From positions 1-64,000 of IMG/VR virus record IMGVR_UViG_3300030106_005394: DNA of 64,000 nucleotides, one strand, 5' to 3'. The stretch is from a virus. The stretch's first letter is position 1. Each line of letters opens with the position of its first letter. Position numbers and translations under genes: made by a program. Positions 31,897-41,382 of the stretch are shown one piece after another. Under the pieces are notes generated by a model. It saw only the letters and a program-made list of their open reading frames with translations, searched no databases and was not told the origin of the DNA.

Positions 31897-33891
31897 ATGG
31901 CTAACATAAACTTCGACACCTCCGTTACGGGGTGGACTGCTGCTAGTGGTAGTGCCACAGCAGTTCCAAGCTCCATCAGTAAGACTATGTTTGAGTCCAT
32001 GCTGACTGGGCTAACTCCACAATCAGACTTCTTCGACCGATCCATCGTAGTCAACGAGTCAGGCACAAGTACATATGACTTCCGAGTAGAGTCAGACAGT
32101 CAAACCCACGCTCTATTCGTTGACTCAAGTGCGGATACAGTTTTCATCAATACAGACGCAACAGTAGGCTTCCCAAGTGGAATGTCTGCATCTGACTTCC
32201 ATTTAGTTGGCAAGGGTAGTGCATTGTTTGTAGAGGATGGCACAGGTTCCCCAACGGAGTTACGAGTTCTGGACGCAACTGACAGTGGGGAGGCAAATAT
32301 CTTTGCACAAGCTACAGGCACTAGCAGTTATGGTAGATTGATCCTAAGGGGCACTGAAGGTGCGAGTATCGACCTTCAAGATACGGCCGAGACCAATGAT
32401 AGGCTTACTATAACAAATGAAGCAGGTAAGATTGATTTCGACATATACAACACATCCAATACTAAGGTTGCCGACCCCCTCCAGATCGACACCGCAACAG
32501 GTAACGTAGGTATCGGTGGAGCTGCTGCTACTTCTACGTATGAGCTAAAGGTGTATGGCAATACACAGATAGTCGGAGATAATTCTGCCAGTTCGACTGA
32601 ATTGATAATAACAGAATCTTCTGATACTGCAGCCATAATACTTGAAGGCACTACTGGCTCATCTCAGCACATAAGAACGCTAACAAGTGGACAGGCTGAG
32701 ATATTCCTTACTACCACAGCAGGAACTGTAGGGTCAGCCAACAACTCCCTCAATATCAGGGTTGATGGAACAAGCACGGACTTTCTTATATATGACTATG
32801 ACACCTCAGGTGGACATAGTAACGGCCAAGCATTCTTGGATGTAGACAACGCCACAACCAGCGTAGGTATCGGCGGAAATGCAGACACCAACTATCAACT
32901 AAAGGTAGTAGGTGACACATGGGCTTATGGTAAGCTTAGTATTGGAACTTCCAGTACGATAGCCGACAACCCATACCTGTTAGTGTTTTCTGCTTCTGAC
33001 ACTGACATTATAAGCGCAACTTCATCTGGGTCTACACTTACTGCTTCCGAATTTGGACTGGTAGTATCGGGAGATCCTGCTGGCCATATTGTTGCTGCTG
33101 TACGAGCCAATGACGCAAATGATGCTTTTATTGTAGCCGTACCAGATACAGTCGCAAGCGGAACAACTAGCCCCAACTGCGATAAGAGCGTATTTAGGGC
33201 CACCTACAATTCGGTTATAATCAACGAAGATAGCCGTGACGTAGACTTCCGAGTAGAGTCTGACGCCAACGCCAATATGCTAATTGTTGATGGCGGTCTT
33301 AACGCAGTAGGCATCGGCAATACTCCCCTAACAGGGTATGAGTTGACAGTTGACGGGCAGGTACTCATAGGTGCGAATGCACTTACGGGTACTGGTGCAA
33401 CTGCATCTACTTTTGCAAGCACATATGGGCCAAGCGGAACGAACCCTGCCGAGGTCATTATAACACAAGGCGCAGATTCCACAGGAACTACACTTTTAGT
33501 ACAAAGTAGTGCAGCCAACAATGACTCTACTTCTATAGATAACGCCACTATTTCCATCCAAGGCAACGGGGAACCATTGTTGCAACTTTATGACACCAAC
33601 GGGACTGGCAATATAACCCACATATATCACAAAGAGGATGCGTTTAATGTGGATTGGTCGATGACCAATGGGAGTACCGCATCTGGAGATACCCATAAGA
33701 TACTTAGGGCGACCTCAAGCCACGATCTCGCATTAACTGTTAATACTTCAGCAATGGGAGTTGGTACTGGGACAGCCCAGATGGGGGGACAGATGATAAA
33801 CTTTTACATAGATGGCAGTAACCTGAAGGTGCAATACGTTGCGGCTGACGGAACTACCACGACAACGGGAACGGTAGCTACACTAAGTTAA
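31897..33891 (+). CDS. Repetitive fibre protein (664 aa)
   Basis: The protein has repeats of two kinds: DFRVESDSQTHALFVDSSAD / DFRVESDANANMLIVDGGLN, and VGIGGAAATSTYELKVYGNT / VGIGGNADTNYQLKVVGDTW / VGIGNTPLTGYELTVDGQ. The latter VGIG...LxVxG turn recurs in phage fibres with beta-helical shafts and C-terminal self-cleaving or chaperone tips. No S74 peptidase Ser-Lys pair is obvious. It is probably a long trimeric spike or side fibre. It overlaps the following small gene. Confidence 0.8.
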   Translation: MANINFDTSVTGWTAASGSATAVPSSISKTMFESMLTGLTPQSDFFDRSIVVNESGTSTYDFRVESDSQTHALFVDSSADTVFINTDATVGFPSGMSASDFHLVGKGSALFVEDGTGSPTELRVLDATDSGEANIFAQATGTSSYGRLILRGTEGASIDLQDTAETNDRLTITNEAGKIDFDIYNTSNTKVADPLQIDTATGNVGIGGAAATSTYELKVYGNTQIVGDNSASSTELIITESSDTAAIILEGTTGSSQHIRTLTSGQAEIFLTTTAGTVGSANNSLNIRVDGTSTDFLIYDYDTSGGHSNGQAFLDVDNATTSVGIGGNADTNYQLKVVGDTWAYGKLSIGTSSTIADNPYLLVFSASDTDIISATSSGSTLTASEFGLVVSGDPAGHIVAAVRANDANDAFIVAVPDTVASGTTSPNCDKSVFRATYNSVIINEDSRDVDFRVESDANANMLIVDGGLNAVGIGNTPLTGYELTVDGQVLIGANALTGTGATASTFASTYGPSGTNPAEVIITQGADSTGTTLLVQSSAANNDSTSIDNATISIQGNGEPLLQLYDTNGTGNITHIYHKEDAFNVDWSMTNGSTASGDTHKILRATSSHDLALTVNTSAMGVGTGTAQMGGQMINFYIDGSNLKVQYVAADGTTTTTGTVATLS

Positions 33892-34070
33892 TGAATAAGG
33901 ACGAAGTTGCGGAAAAAAAACAAGAACTGGAGGGACTACTCCGCCAAACACAGGATCAGCTCAAAGCACTAAGCACTCAAGAACAGAGAGTAATCGGCGC
34001 TTTGGCACTCCTGCAAGACATAGAGTCTGGCGCAGAGGAGAAACCACCAGTGAAGAGAGCTAAGAAGTAA
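33891..34070 (+). CDS. Short coiled-coil protein (59 aa)
   Basis: A 59-residue frame starts at ATG 33891, overlapping the fibre stop (TAATG). It is a charged coiled coil (EVAEKKQELEGLLRQTQDQL, STQEQRVIGALALLQDI) ending in a basic tail. It ends seven bases before the nozzle gene ATG. It may be a fibre or tail assembly chaperone. Confidence 0.65.
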   Translation: MNKDEVAEKKQELEGLLRQTQDQLKALSTQEQRVIGALALLQDIESGAEEKPPVKRAKK

Positions 34071-34077
34071 TGCTTCA

Positions 34078-37000
34078 ATGGCAAAAAAGAGATATGTCCA
34101 CAAGACCGTAAGGCCCTCTGATGGCGGTCGGCTACTGACCGCTACATCCGAGGAGACTGTGGGTATATCCAATTATGTCGAGAAGCTAAACTTCCGAAGA
34201 GAGCTAGACGGCGAAATTCGCCGCGAAGGCTGGAAGCTATTAGATGGCCATCAAAACATAAAGGATGGCGATATGGATGTGTCTGGATCGGTAAGACTTC
34301 TTCATGAGTTTACCGACCACCTAGGCAATCCTAGGCTATTAGCTGAAAGAAACGGGAATATATTTGCATTTGTTCCAACCACGGGAACCGAGTACTGCAC
34401 GCACACTCCAAGTAGGGCGGCTGTATTGGTGGTAACCAAGGTTTCGGGCGGAGCAATTACTGAGGTTATACCCAGAGATAAGGGGTATGGATATCCTGCT
34501 GGATACGTTACCCTCACGGCTGGCTCTGGCGGGGCAAGCCTTACAGCTAATGTAGTTGGTACATATATAGATACAGTATCTGTAGTAAGTGGAGGATCTG
34601 GTTATTCTGTAGGGGATTTAGTTACTGCAACTATAGATAGATATGATGCCATAGAAAGCTCACAGGCCTACTGGAATGAAGCAGAGGGAGTGTCTGGATG
34701 GAAGCTTATTGCTAGTGGTCTTCACCATTTAGATGACGGGACTTCTGGAGTTCGCAGATGGGAATGCGTGGAGGTTGATGGGCATGCGATACTTAATAAT
34801 GGCTTTGATCTTCCATTGATCTATAAGTCAGATTGGGATTCAGCTAAACCACTTTATGGTCTTCGAGAAAATAAGGTGGCTAGCGTTGGGACGATACAAA
34901 GCTTCGACGGCCGATTGGTGTGTGGCGATATAGTAGAAATAGATAAGGGATTCGATTTAGTAAGGGGAAGCTCATCTGGTGCTTACTCATGCGTATATGA
35001 TCTATCTGGATACGGGTCAGACATAACAACAAGGAGGAATCAGTACAGCCTGTTGTGGTCTGCCTACGGAGAGCCTTGGCTTTTCAATCAATCTCTGGAC
35101 GTATCAATTGAAAGAAACTCAGTTATATGTGCGTCGACCCACTCAGACTTTGCTGCAAATAAAACCAACGCAACATTCAGCGTAGGTGATCCAGTATACG
35201 TAACGGGCGCAGGCCAGCATGGTGGCAGACTTTCCCTGAAGCACGGAGGAAATGCAACCATAACTGGAATCACAGGTCAGAGTGCAAACGATGTATTTAC
35301 CAAGACCAAGCATGGCCTTGATGACGGAGAGCGTATTCGGGTCATACAGCATGATGGCGGTGGCCCTATTGAGGGAGATGATTATTATGTAGTCTACCTA
35401 ACCGAGGATACATTTAAGCTTTCTATTACCCAAACCAGACAAGCCAAGGCAACCCCGACACTTAACGGATCGACTCTATCCATAAAAATAGATGACCATG
35501 GTGCAGGATATCAGAGCGCACCAGCGGTAACAGTTACTGGATTTACCCAGAGTTCTGGCACTGCTCCAGTAGCTGTAATAAGCTCAATAGGCCAAGTCGT
35601 AAAGGTAGCCGACACATTAAACTGGTCAACGACTACAGCCACGGCTCCAGCAGTAGAGATAGCAAGGCCAGCATCTACACCAGTAGACATAACAACATCA
35701 ATGACGTCCATGATAATAACCAAGCCAGACTTGGTTGATTCATATCGTGCCATCCTTGATGAAGCAATAGCCCAAGTCAGTAAGGTGGGGATAACAAGGA
35801 CTGTACCATCAAGTGCCCCGACAGTGGCATTCGCATATCAGATTTCCATAAATAACGAAGTTTATTTACTAACCAATGACCCGACAGCTAGCCCAGCAGT
35901 TGAGGACTTTGCTTGGGATTCAACGGCAGAAACTATAGCCAAACAGTTTGCGGACAAGATAAACTCTGATTCTACCGAGGTTACTGCCACATCCGATAAG
36001 GATGGATTGACGCTAACTGCCAAGATGGCAGGTTCTGGTTTTAGTTTGGGCGTATCAGACTCAGACACAGATGGTGATATTACTAGCTCAACAACCACAC
36101 TTAATTCCGCCGAGGGTGCATCCGATTCAGATTTAGATGAGGCATATATAGAGCTGTATGGAACACAGAGGGGATTTGAGGATGAAGCCTTGTCCTTTAA
36201 TAATGCAATTACCATAACCGACATAGAGGGTCCGTTTGGTATGATAGTTGCAAATGGCGCATTAGTCCCAACGCCAACATCATCATATCTGCCACAGTAT
36301 GATATAACTTTTGTAATAGATGCTGGATTGCCATCTGAAATAACCGAAACGATTCGGTATGACTTTGCGACTTGGTATAATTCTGGAGGATACTCCTCTT
36401 ACTCCACTTCTAGTTACCCAGATATAGTAGGCTCTGCATTTGTGGCTGGCCTTGCTAGGACAGTATACGACCACCCAGTATTAGGTAATAAAGTAAAGGT
36501 ATCAGCCTACGGCTTTGATACCAAGCAACCTTATATGTGGTACTGGCCAGAAGAGGTAGGAGGTACAGTAGACATAACAGCAATACAGCGTGTAGGATCT
36601 ACATCATATACTGGACAAGATGACCCTTGGGAGAACATAGCAACATGGGCCACAGAAATAAGTGGAGGCTACTATTACCATGCCTCAGCAGGATACTTTT
36701 ATTGGGATGGATCAAGCGAGTGGGTATATGTTGCGTATGATGCCTCTGGAGCAAACACAACCCCAGCATGGGTTTACGTAGGCAGGTATGACGATTCCTT
36801 TTATTTCACGGATGGGCTGGCGACATACAAGCCTAAGCCCGAGTGGCAAAGACGCATATATCTTGATGCCTATGCCGAAACTACAAACACCACGGCAGAA
36901 CTTCATAGAAGCGTAAGCATAGCTGGCGGTATAGTATTTGATATTAGTCTTGGGTCTGGCTACCAAGACTGGCAGGAGGATGGTTCCACGATAATGAAGA

Positions 37001-38022
37001 TGGAGCCAATAGGAGATCACCTCGCTTGCTACAGAGAGAACGGATACTTCATTACTAGCCAAACAGGTGACGTAAAGAACCCCTTCTCATTTAAAACCAG
37101 ATACGTAGGCAGAAACGTACCTTCATTCCGACACACAGTTATGCTCGTTGGTGGCAAGAAGCATGTGTACGCTGGATATGAGGGCATATATGAACTTTCA
37201 TTAGCTCAACCCCAGCCTATACCATCAGTTGAGTTGGCCGCTGCAACAGACTTCTGGGAGGAGATAAGCGAAGCGGAATCAGAATATGTATTTGCGATTG
37301 ATAATGTCGTAACAAGTGAGCACTTTATACATTTACCCAAGGGATATAAGACTGGCTCCAGTATCCATACTATAGCCTTTGACTATAAGTATGGATCTGT
37401 ATCGGAGATGGATGCGGAGATAACTGCTTCAGCTTCATGCAGACAGCCATCTACTGATGTAAATCCTGCACCAAATGACTATAGCGATTACATTTTCCTG
37501 ATGTCGATAGACGATGCCTCTGGCAATGGTCATTATGTAGCCAAGTACGGACTGGAGGCGGCATCTGGAAATCAGCCTAGGAGTGCAATTTACTATAGGC
37601 ATGATATATTCAAGAATCAGATAGCTTACGACTCAAAGCTGAGATTCGGACTTATTGCTTTTGGGGACACATTTAACGAGAAGGATATGCGGTCATATAT
37701 CCTACATACAGCTGATGTTAATGCATCTGTAGGTGTTGAGGTCTACACTGCATATACTACTGCGGCAACAGCATCTGAAAAGTTTCTATTCGGTGAAGAG
37801 AATGACCCGAATACAGCAATTATATTGAGCGATTTAAAAAACGAGAATGCTATACCTCTATACCTGCGAGCACCTTTATTCCAAGATCAACTAGTCGTTA
37901 CAGGTACTACTGCAGGAAATTCAATTAAGTTTCTAGGGAGAACCTTTGAGGTCGGAGGCGTGTATGATCGGGCTGCAATGCAGATGATAGGCATAGGAGG
38001 TTCAGTAGATGTCTCTAGTTAA
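34078..38022 (+). CDS. Tail nozzle/tubular-type protein (1314 aa)
   Basis: The N-terminus has PSDGGRLLTATSEETVGISN followed by a LNFRRELDGEIRREGWKLL block, as in the beta-propeller nozzle proteins of podoviruses that I recall. The C-terminal part has repeated strands (GDHLACYRENGYFITSQTGD, YVGRNVPSFRHTVMLVGGKK). Several beta modules in the middle (about 115-210 and 450-700) look like insertions, some with the repeat SGGSGYSVGD. It would form the distal tail tube. It overlaps the next gene by 14 bases. Confidence 0.78.
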   Translation: MAKKRYVHKTVRPSDGGRLLTATSEETVGISNYVEKLNFRRELDGEIRREGWKLLDGHQNIKDGDMDVSGSVRLLHEFTDHLGNPRLLAERNGNIFAFVPTTGTEYCTHTPSRAAVLVVTKVSGGAITEVIPRDKGYGYPAGYVTLTAGSGGASLTANVVGTYIDTVSVVSGGSGYSVGDLVTATIDRYDAIESSQAYWNEAEGVSGWKLIASGLHHLDDGTSGVRRWECVEVDGHAILNNGFDLPLIYKSDWDSAKPLYGLRENKVASVGTIQSFDGRLVCGDIVEIDKGFDLVRGSSSGAYSCVYDLSGYGSDITTRRNQYSLLWSAYGEPWLFNQSLDVSIERNSVICASTHSDFAANKTNATFSVGDPVYVTGAGQHGGRLSLKHGGNATITGITGQSANDVFTKTKHGLDDGERIRVIQHDGGGPIEGDDYYVVYLTEDTFKLSITQTRQAKATPTLNGSTLSIKIDDHGAGYQSAPAVTVTGFTQSSGTAPVAVISSIGQVVKVADTLNWSTTTATAPAVEIARPASTPVDITTSMTSMIITKPDLVDSYRAILDEAIAQVSKVGITRTVPSSAPTVAFAYQISINNEVYLLTNDPTASPAVEDFAWDSTAETIAKQFADKINSDSTEVTATSDKDGLTLTAKMAGSGFSLGVSDSDTDGDITSSTTTLNSAEGASDSDLDEAYIELYGTQRGFEDEALSFNNAITITDIEGPFGMIVANGALVPTPTSSYLPQYDITFVIDAGLPSEITETIRYDFATWYNSGGYSSYSTSSYPDIVGSAFVAGLARTVYDHPVLGNKVKVSAYGFDTKQPYMWYWPEEVGGTVDITAIQRVGSTSYTGQDDPWENIATWATEISGGYYYHASAGYFYWDGSSEWVYVAYDASGANTTPAWVYVGRYDDSFYFTDGLATYKPKPEWQRRIYLDAYAETTNTTAELHRSVSIAGGIVFDISLGSGYQDWQEDGSTIMKMEPIGDHLACYRENGYFITSQTGDVKNPFSFKTRYVGRNVPSFRHTVMLVGGKKHVYAGYEGIYELSLAQPQPIPSVELAAATDFWEEISEAESEYVFAIDNVVTSEHFIHLPKGYKTGSSIHTIAFDYKYGSVSEMDAEITASASCRQPSTDVNPAPNDYSDYIFLMSIDDASGNGHYVAKYGLEAASGNQPRSAIYYRHDIFKNQIAYDSKLRFGLIAFGDTFNEKDMRSYILHTADVNASVGVEVYTAYTTAATASEKFLFGEENDPNTAIILSDLKNENAIPLYLRAPLFQDQLVVTGTTAGNSIKFLGRTFEVGGVYDRAAMQMIGIGGSVDVSS

Positions 38023-38203
38023 GACAATGCCGAAGGCAACGCCTCAGTACATAACGGTTGATATTGATACGATGCCTAAGGTTCCAGATGCAATTCGTGA
38101 GCTAGACCCAGATGGTGTTAATGCATACGAAGATAAGATGAGGATATTTTGGATTAGTCTAGCAGACTCAATCAACAGCATCATAGAAAAGGTCGAGTCT
38201 TGA
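38009..38203 (+). CDS. Hypothetical small protein (64 aa)
   Basis: Starts MSLVKTMPKATPQYITVDID and ends with a helical pair (AYEDKMRIFWISLADSINSI). It overlaps the nozzle gene by 14 bases. It may be a structural accessory, but the family is not recognised. Confidence 0.7.
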   Translation: MSLVKTMPKATPQYITVDIDTMPKVPDAIRELDPDGVNAYEDKMRIFWISLADSINSIIEKVES

Positions 38204-38237
38204 CTATGAAAACTCAAACAGTAATATAGTACGCGAA

Positions 38238-39095
38238 ATGGCAACTAACTTTCAGACGCCTACAGACCTTTCAGGCCACACAATAGATACTGGTCAGAGC
38301 ATAACCACAAGGACGGGATCAAGTGCTCCAATATCACATGCAAATATAGACGCAAACTGGAATCGACTCACCACAAAGGTAAATGGAATCCATGCTGGCC
38401 TAGGCGCAATTCATACTGCTGTAAACGCACTGGAGAACAGTAGTCTTTTCTCTTCTGGACTTCCAACTGCCACTGCTACTGTAAAAGGGGGAGTTAAAAT
38501 TGGAAGTGGACTATCCATGAATGGTGAAGTCCTTAGCACCGATTCTGCTGTTCTCAATAGCGCAATAGACACTAGGATCGCCACACAGGTACAAGCAGAT
38601 AACTCAATCAGCAGAAACTCTATAGAGTCTGAATGGACATGGCTTACAACTCCATATGTTGCTTCTGTTTCTGGATCAGGTACCGCCAGCCAAGGCGGCA
38701 GTAGCGTAAGTGACCCAACAAGTATTGGGTGGAAGTTTGTTCAGGTAATAGGACTAGGCGGAGTTCCTTCCACCGCAAGGCAAGTGCTTGTTAATGTCAG
38801 CGTGAATGAGCTTGATATGTGGGCATACAACCCAGATACGGGAGTGCTGGCGCCTTATGCCGCAAATGCTTGGGATAATTCTGGCGATGTCTACGCTAAT
38901 GTAGTTCTTCATGCTGGCTCGGCTCCTTGGCCAATACTCATGGGCTCCACCAACTATAAAGCATCAAACAATGCAGTAAGCTCTCCTTCTAATACTGGAG
39001 GAATAACCCCCTCAACCCATGTCGTTGTGTACTTCGCTAGGCAGGACGGCAATGGAGGATCACATGGTAATTTTGAAATCTTAGCATACCGATGA
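38238..39095 (+). CDS. Fibre-like structural protein (285 aa)
   Basis: The N-terminal region (SISHANIDANWNRLTTKVNG-like, ending in helices) is followed by the phrase TATATVKGGVKIGSGLSMNG. That VKGGVKIGSGLSM stretch is common in fibre and collar proteins. The C-terminal 120 residues form a beta domain (ARQVLVNVSVNELDMWAYNP). It probably is an appendage of the tail tip. It overlaps the following gene by four bases (ATGA). Confidence 0.75.
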   Translation: MATNFQTPTDLSGHTIDTGQSITTRTGSSAPISHANIDANWNRLTTKVNGIHAGLGAIHTAVNALENSSLFSSGLPTATATVKGGVKIGSGLSMNGEVLSTDSAVLNSAIDTRIATQVQADNSISRNSIESEWTWLTTPYVASVSGSGTASQGGSSVSDPTSIGWKFVQVIGLGGVPSTARQVLVNVSVNELDMWAYNPDTGVLAPYAANAWDNSGDVYANVVLHAGSAPWPILMGSTNYKASNNAVSSPSNTGGITPSTHVVVYFARQDGNGGSHGNFEILAYR

Positions 39096-39883
39096 AACCA
39101 ATAATATTCCCATTCAATATCTTAGCAAATCCTTGGAATGCCATTGGAGAACTCCTTAAGGCTATACCAATCTGTTTTTTTCTTGGTAAATTATTTGGCG
39201 TAAAGAAGCCACCTTCGCCGTACCAGCAAGCTCTTCAAAGCATGAAGGCTAAGCGTACTGCCGACCAATGGGCATACGACGACTGGATGAAGAGGAACCC
39301 TTGGTATAGCAACTGGAGGAATTACGCATCAGATGCAGCCAGCTCTCTTGGTGATTACGGGGATAGGTTTGCTCAAGCTCAGGCCATTAATGATATGTAC
39401 CAAAGGGATGTAGATAGCCTTTACGATCAAAACGTAAGGCCACTTTTGGGATCAGGGATAGGCTCATACGAGTCAGACCAGCAGGGATTATTTGGTGACA
39501 GAGCAAGAGCTGCAACGGCTGGCGCAAGGGCATTTGGTGAAAGTAACCAAAAGATATTTTCCGATGGCTTAGCTCAGATGGCCAAAAAGTTTGGAACAGA
39601 GCAGGGCGGGTTTGGCTCTGGTTTTGCTTCTTCGTTTGGAGAAGCTGCACAACAGGGAGCGCAATCTGCGGCCGACATGTTTGCATCCGCACAGCAGGGC
39701 ATTGCAGCAGATAAGACCGATACATATGATAAGGTTTTCTCTGCACAATCCAAGGCTCCAGCTAGAGTAGATGAATTTAGAAAAACCGCACTTGATAGCT
39801 TGGTTGCTCCTACTGAGTCTGCGCTTGCAGGATGGGATAGCATAACCAGCAGAGAGCGACAAAACGCACCTCAAATGGCATAA
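39092..39883 (+). CDS. Probable internal virion protein (263 aa)
   Basis: A hydrophobic N-terminal segment (PIIFPFNILANPWNAIGELL, AIPICFFLGKLFG) is followed by helical Ala/Gln/Gly/Asp-rich sequence (AAQQGAQSAADMFASAQQGI). Position directly ahead of another helical protein and the giant protein matches the internal ejection proteins of podoviruses. No enzymatic motif is visible. Confidence 0.7.
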   Translation: MKPIIFPFNILANPWNAIGELLKAIPICFFLGKLFGVKKPPSPYQQALQSMKAKRTADQWAYDDWMKRNPWYSNWRNYASDAASSLGDYGDRFAQAQAINDMYQRDVDSLYDQNVRPLLGSGIGSYESDQQGLFGDRARAATAGARAFGESNQKIFSDGLAQMAKKFGTEQGGFGSGFASSFGEAAQQGAQSAADMFASAQQGIAADKTDTYDKVFSAQSKAPARVDEFRKTALDSLVAPTESALAGWDSITSRERQNAPQMA

Positions 39884-39885
39884 CA

Positions 39886-41382
39886 ATGGCAACCCTACTA
39901 GAGCAGATTTCCAATAGGGCAGCTTCTGCGCCGCAGCAAAAAATACAGACCATCGACCCCAACAGGTTGATGCAAAATGTAATGAGCATGGAGCAGGACT
40001 ACCGCATGGCACAACTCAACAGCCAATACGAGAGTGACCGCATGCGTGCCAAGGCTCACATGGATCAACTCATGACCCTACAAAGGGATAAGAAAAACTT
40101 CAAAAGGGAAAGAAAGCTAGCACGTGAATCCGACAGAAATAAGGCCATAAGTGGTTCAATTGGGTTGGCCGAGCAAGGCTATGGATCAGCCCCCTTGGGC
40201 ATGTCCCCAGAGCAGTCTACTCTATACTCACAAGCTTCGTTAAAAGGAGCAGAGGCAAAGAGCCAGAGAGAGGGTCAGGGAATGTTTGCCGCAAATCTAT
40301 ATAAGGAGATGGAGGCCTACAATCCAGCCTTATACCGAGAGCAGGTCACAGATAGTATTTACAGCGAAATGGCCACCCCAGAAAAGGTGGACGAGTGGCT
40401 GACATCCAAAGAGGGCAGAGCATATCAGAGGACTCCAGAGTATGCTAACCTGAGGATGCAAGGAGGCGCAGACGGAGGAGAGGTCCCAATGGGAGTGCCA
40501 CTTCACCCAAGCTCTCCAGCCTTTAAGATGCTTCAGCGCAGATATATAGCGAGCGACCCAATGATTCAAGCCCAAGCGGATCAAGCAATACTTAGTATTG
40601 CAGGGGCTAGGGAAGCGAAGCACATGTCCCAGACCAATCAATTTAATACCCTTACAAATGCTGGGGTAAATTGGTATCCATATTATAATGCTCAACCTCA
40701 AGCTGGTCAGGATAACCCACTCTTGCCTCAAGGTAAAAATGAGGACAGCGAATCTAAAACCGAAGGCTCAGGAGGAGGCTCTGAGGAAGAGGAAGAAATG
40801 AACCCGATACTGGGAGGAGCACTTAGGGCTGCTGGTACTGGAGGATTAGCTTATGGTGCTGGAAGAATGACCACAACTCCATATAGGGCCGCTACATCAA
40901 CCTTATACGGAAGACAGCTTAGCACGGAATTAAAGAGAGCCACCAATAATTTAGCCAGAACACCATCATTGCAATGGAATACTCCACGATCAGCTGCTGG
41001 GCCAAACCCAGCCTTGGCGAAAGCACAAAGCGAGATTGACTCTGTAATGAAGTCCCAGAGAAGCCTACTCAAGGCAAATGGGGTTCAGGACGTTGCCCAG
41101 TTAAGCAACCAAGAGGTAACCGAACAACTCAAGCAGATGGTTGAGGACGGCAAGATAAAGAAGATACCTAAAGCTGATAAGGCACTTGCTAAGAAGCTTG
41201 GGAAAGGGGTATTGAGTTCCGTATGGAAAAAAGCTTTAGCCGCCGTAGGTGGCGCCACAGCAACTGGTGCATCTGGCGCGAACCCTTGGACAACAGCAGC
41301 AGGATTTATAGCAGGACTAGGCATGGCCGCATGGACAGTCCATGACGTTTACGGGATAGCAAAAGACTTAATGAGTGAATAA
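39886..41382 (+). CDS. Probable internal virion protein (498 aa)
   Basis: The first 200 residues are charged and helical (RAKAHMDQLMTLQRDKKNFK). A Glu/Gly-rich linker lies at about residue 290. The C-terminus contains a hydrophobic stretch (AAVGGATATGASGANPWTTA, AAGFIAGLGMAAWTVHD) that could enter a membrane. Position and composition fit an ejection protein acting with the giant protein, whose ATG overlaps this stop (TAATG). Confidence 0.72.
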   Translation: MATLLEQISNRAASAPQQKIQTIDPNRLMQNVMSMEQDYRMAQLNSQYESDRMRAKAHMDQLMTLQRDKKNFKRERKLARESDRNKAISGSIGLAEQGYGSAPLGMSPEQSTLYSQASLKGAEAKSQREGQGMFAANLYKEMEAYNPALYREQVTDSIYSEMATPEKVDEWLTSKEGRAYQRTPEYANLRMQGGADGGEVPMGVPLHPSSPAFKMLQRRYIASDPMIQAQADQAILSIAGAREAKHMSQTNQFNTLTNAGVNWYPYYNAQPQAGQDNPLLPQGKNEDSESKTEGSGGGSEEEEEMNPILGGALRAAGTGGLAYGAGRMTTTPYRAATSTLYGRQLSTELKRATNNLARTPSLQWNTPRSAAGPNPALAKAQSEIDSVMKSQRSLLKANGVQDVAQLSNQEVTEQLKQMVEDGKIKKIPKADKALAKKLGKGVLSSVWKKALAAVGGATATGASGANPWTTAAGFIAGLGMAAWTVHDVYGIAKDLMSE

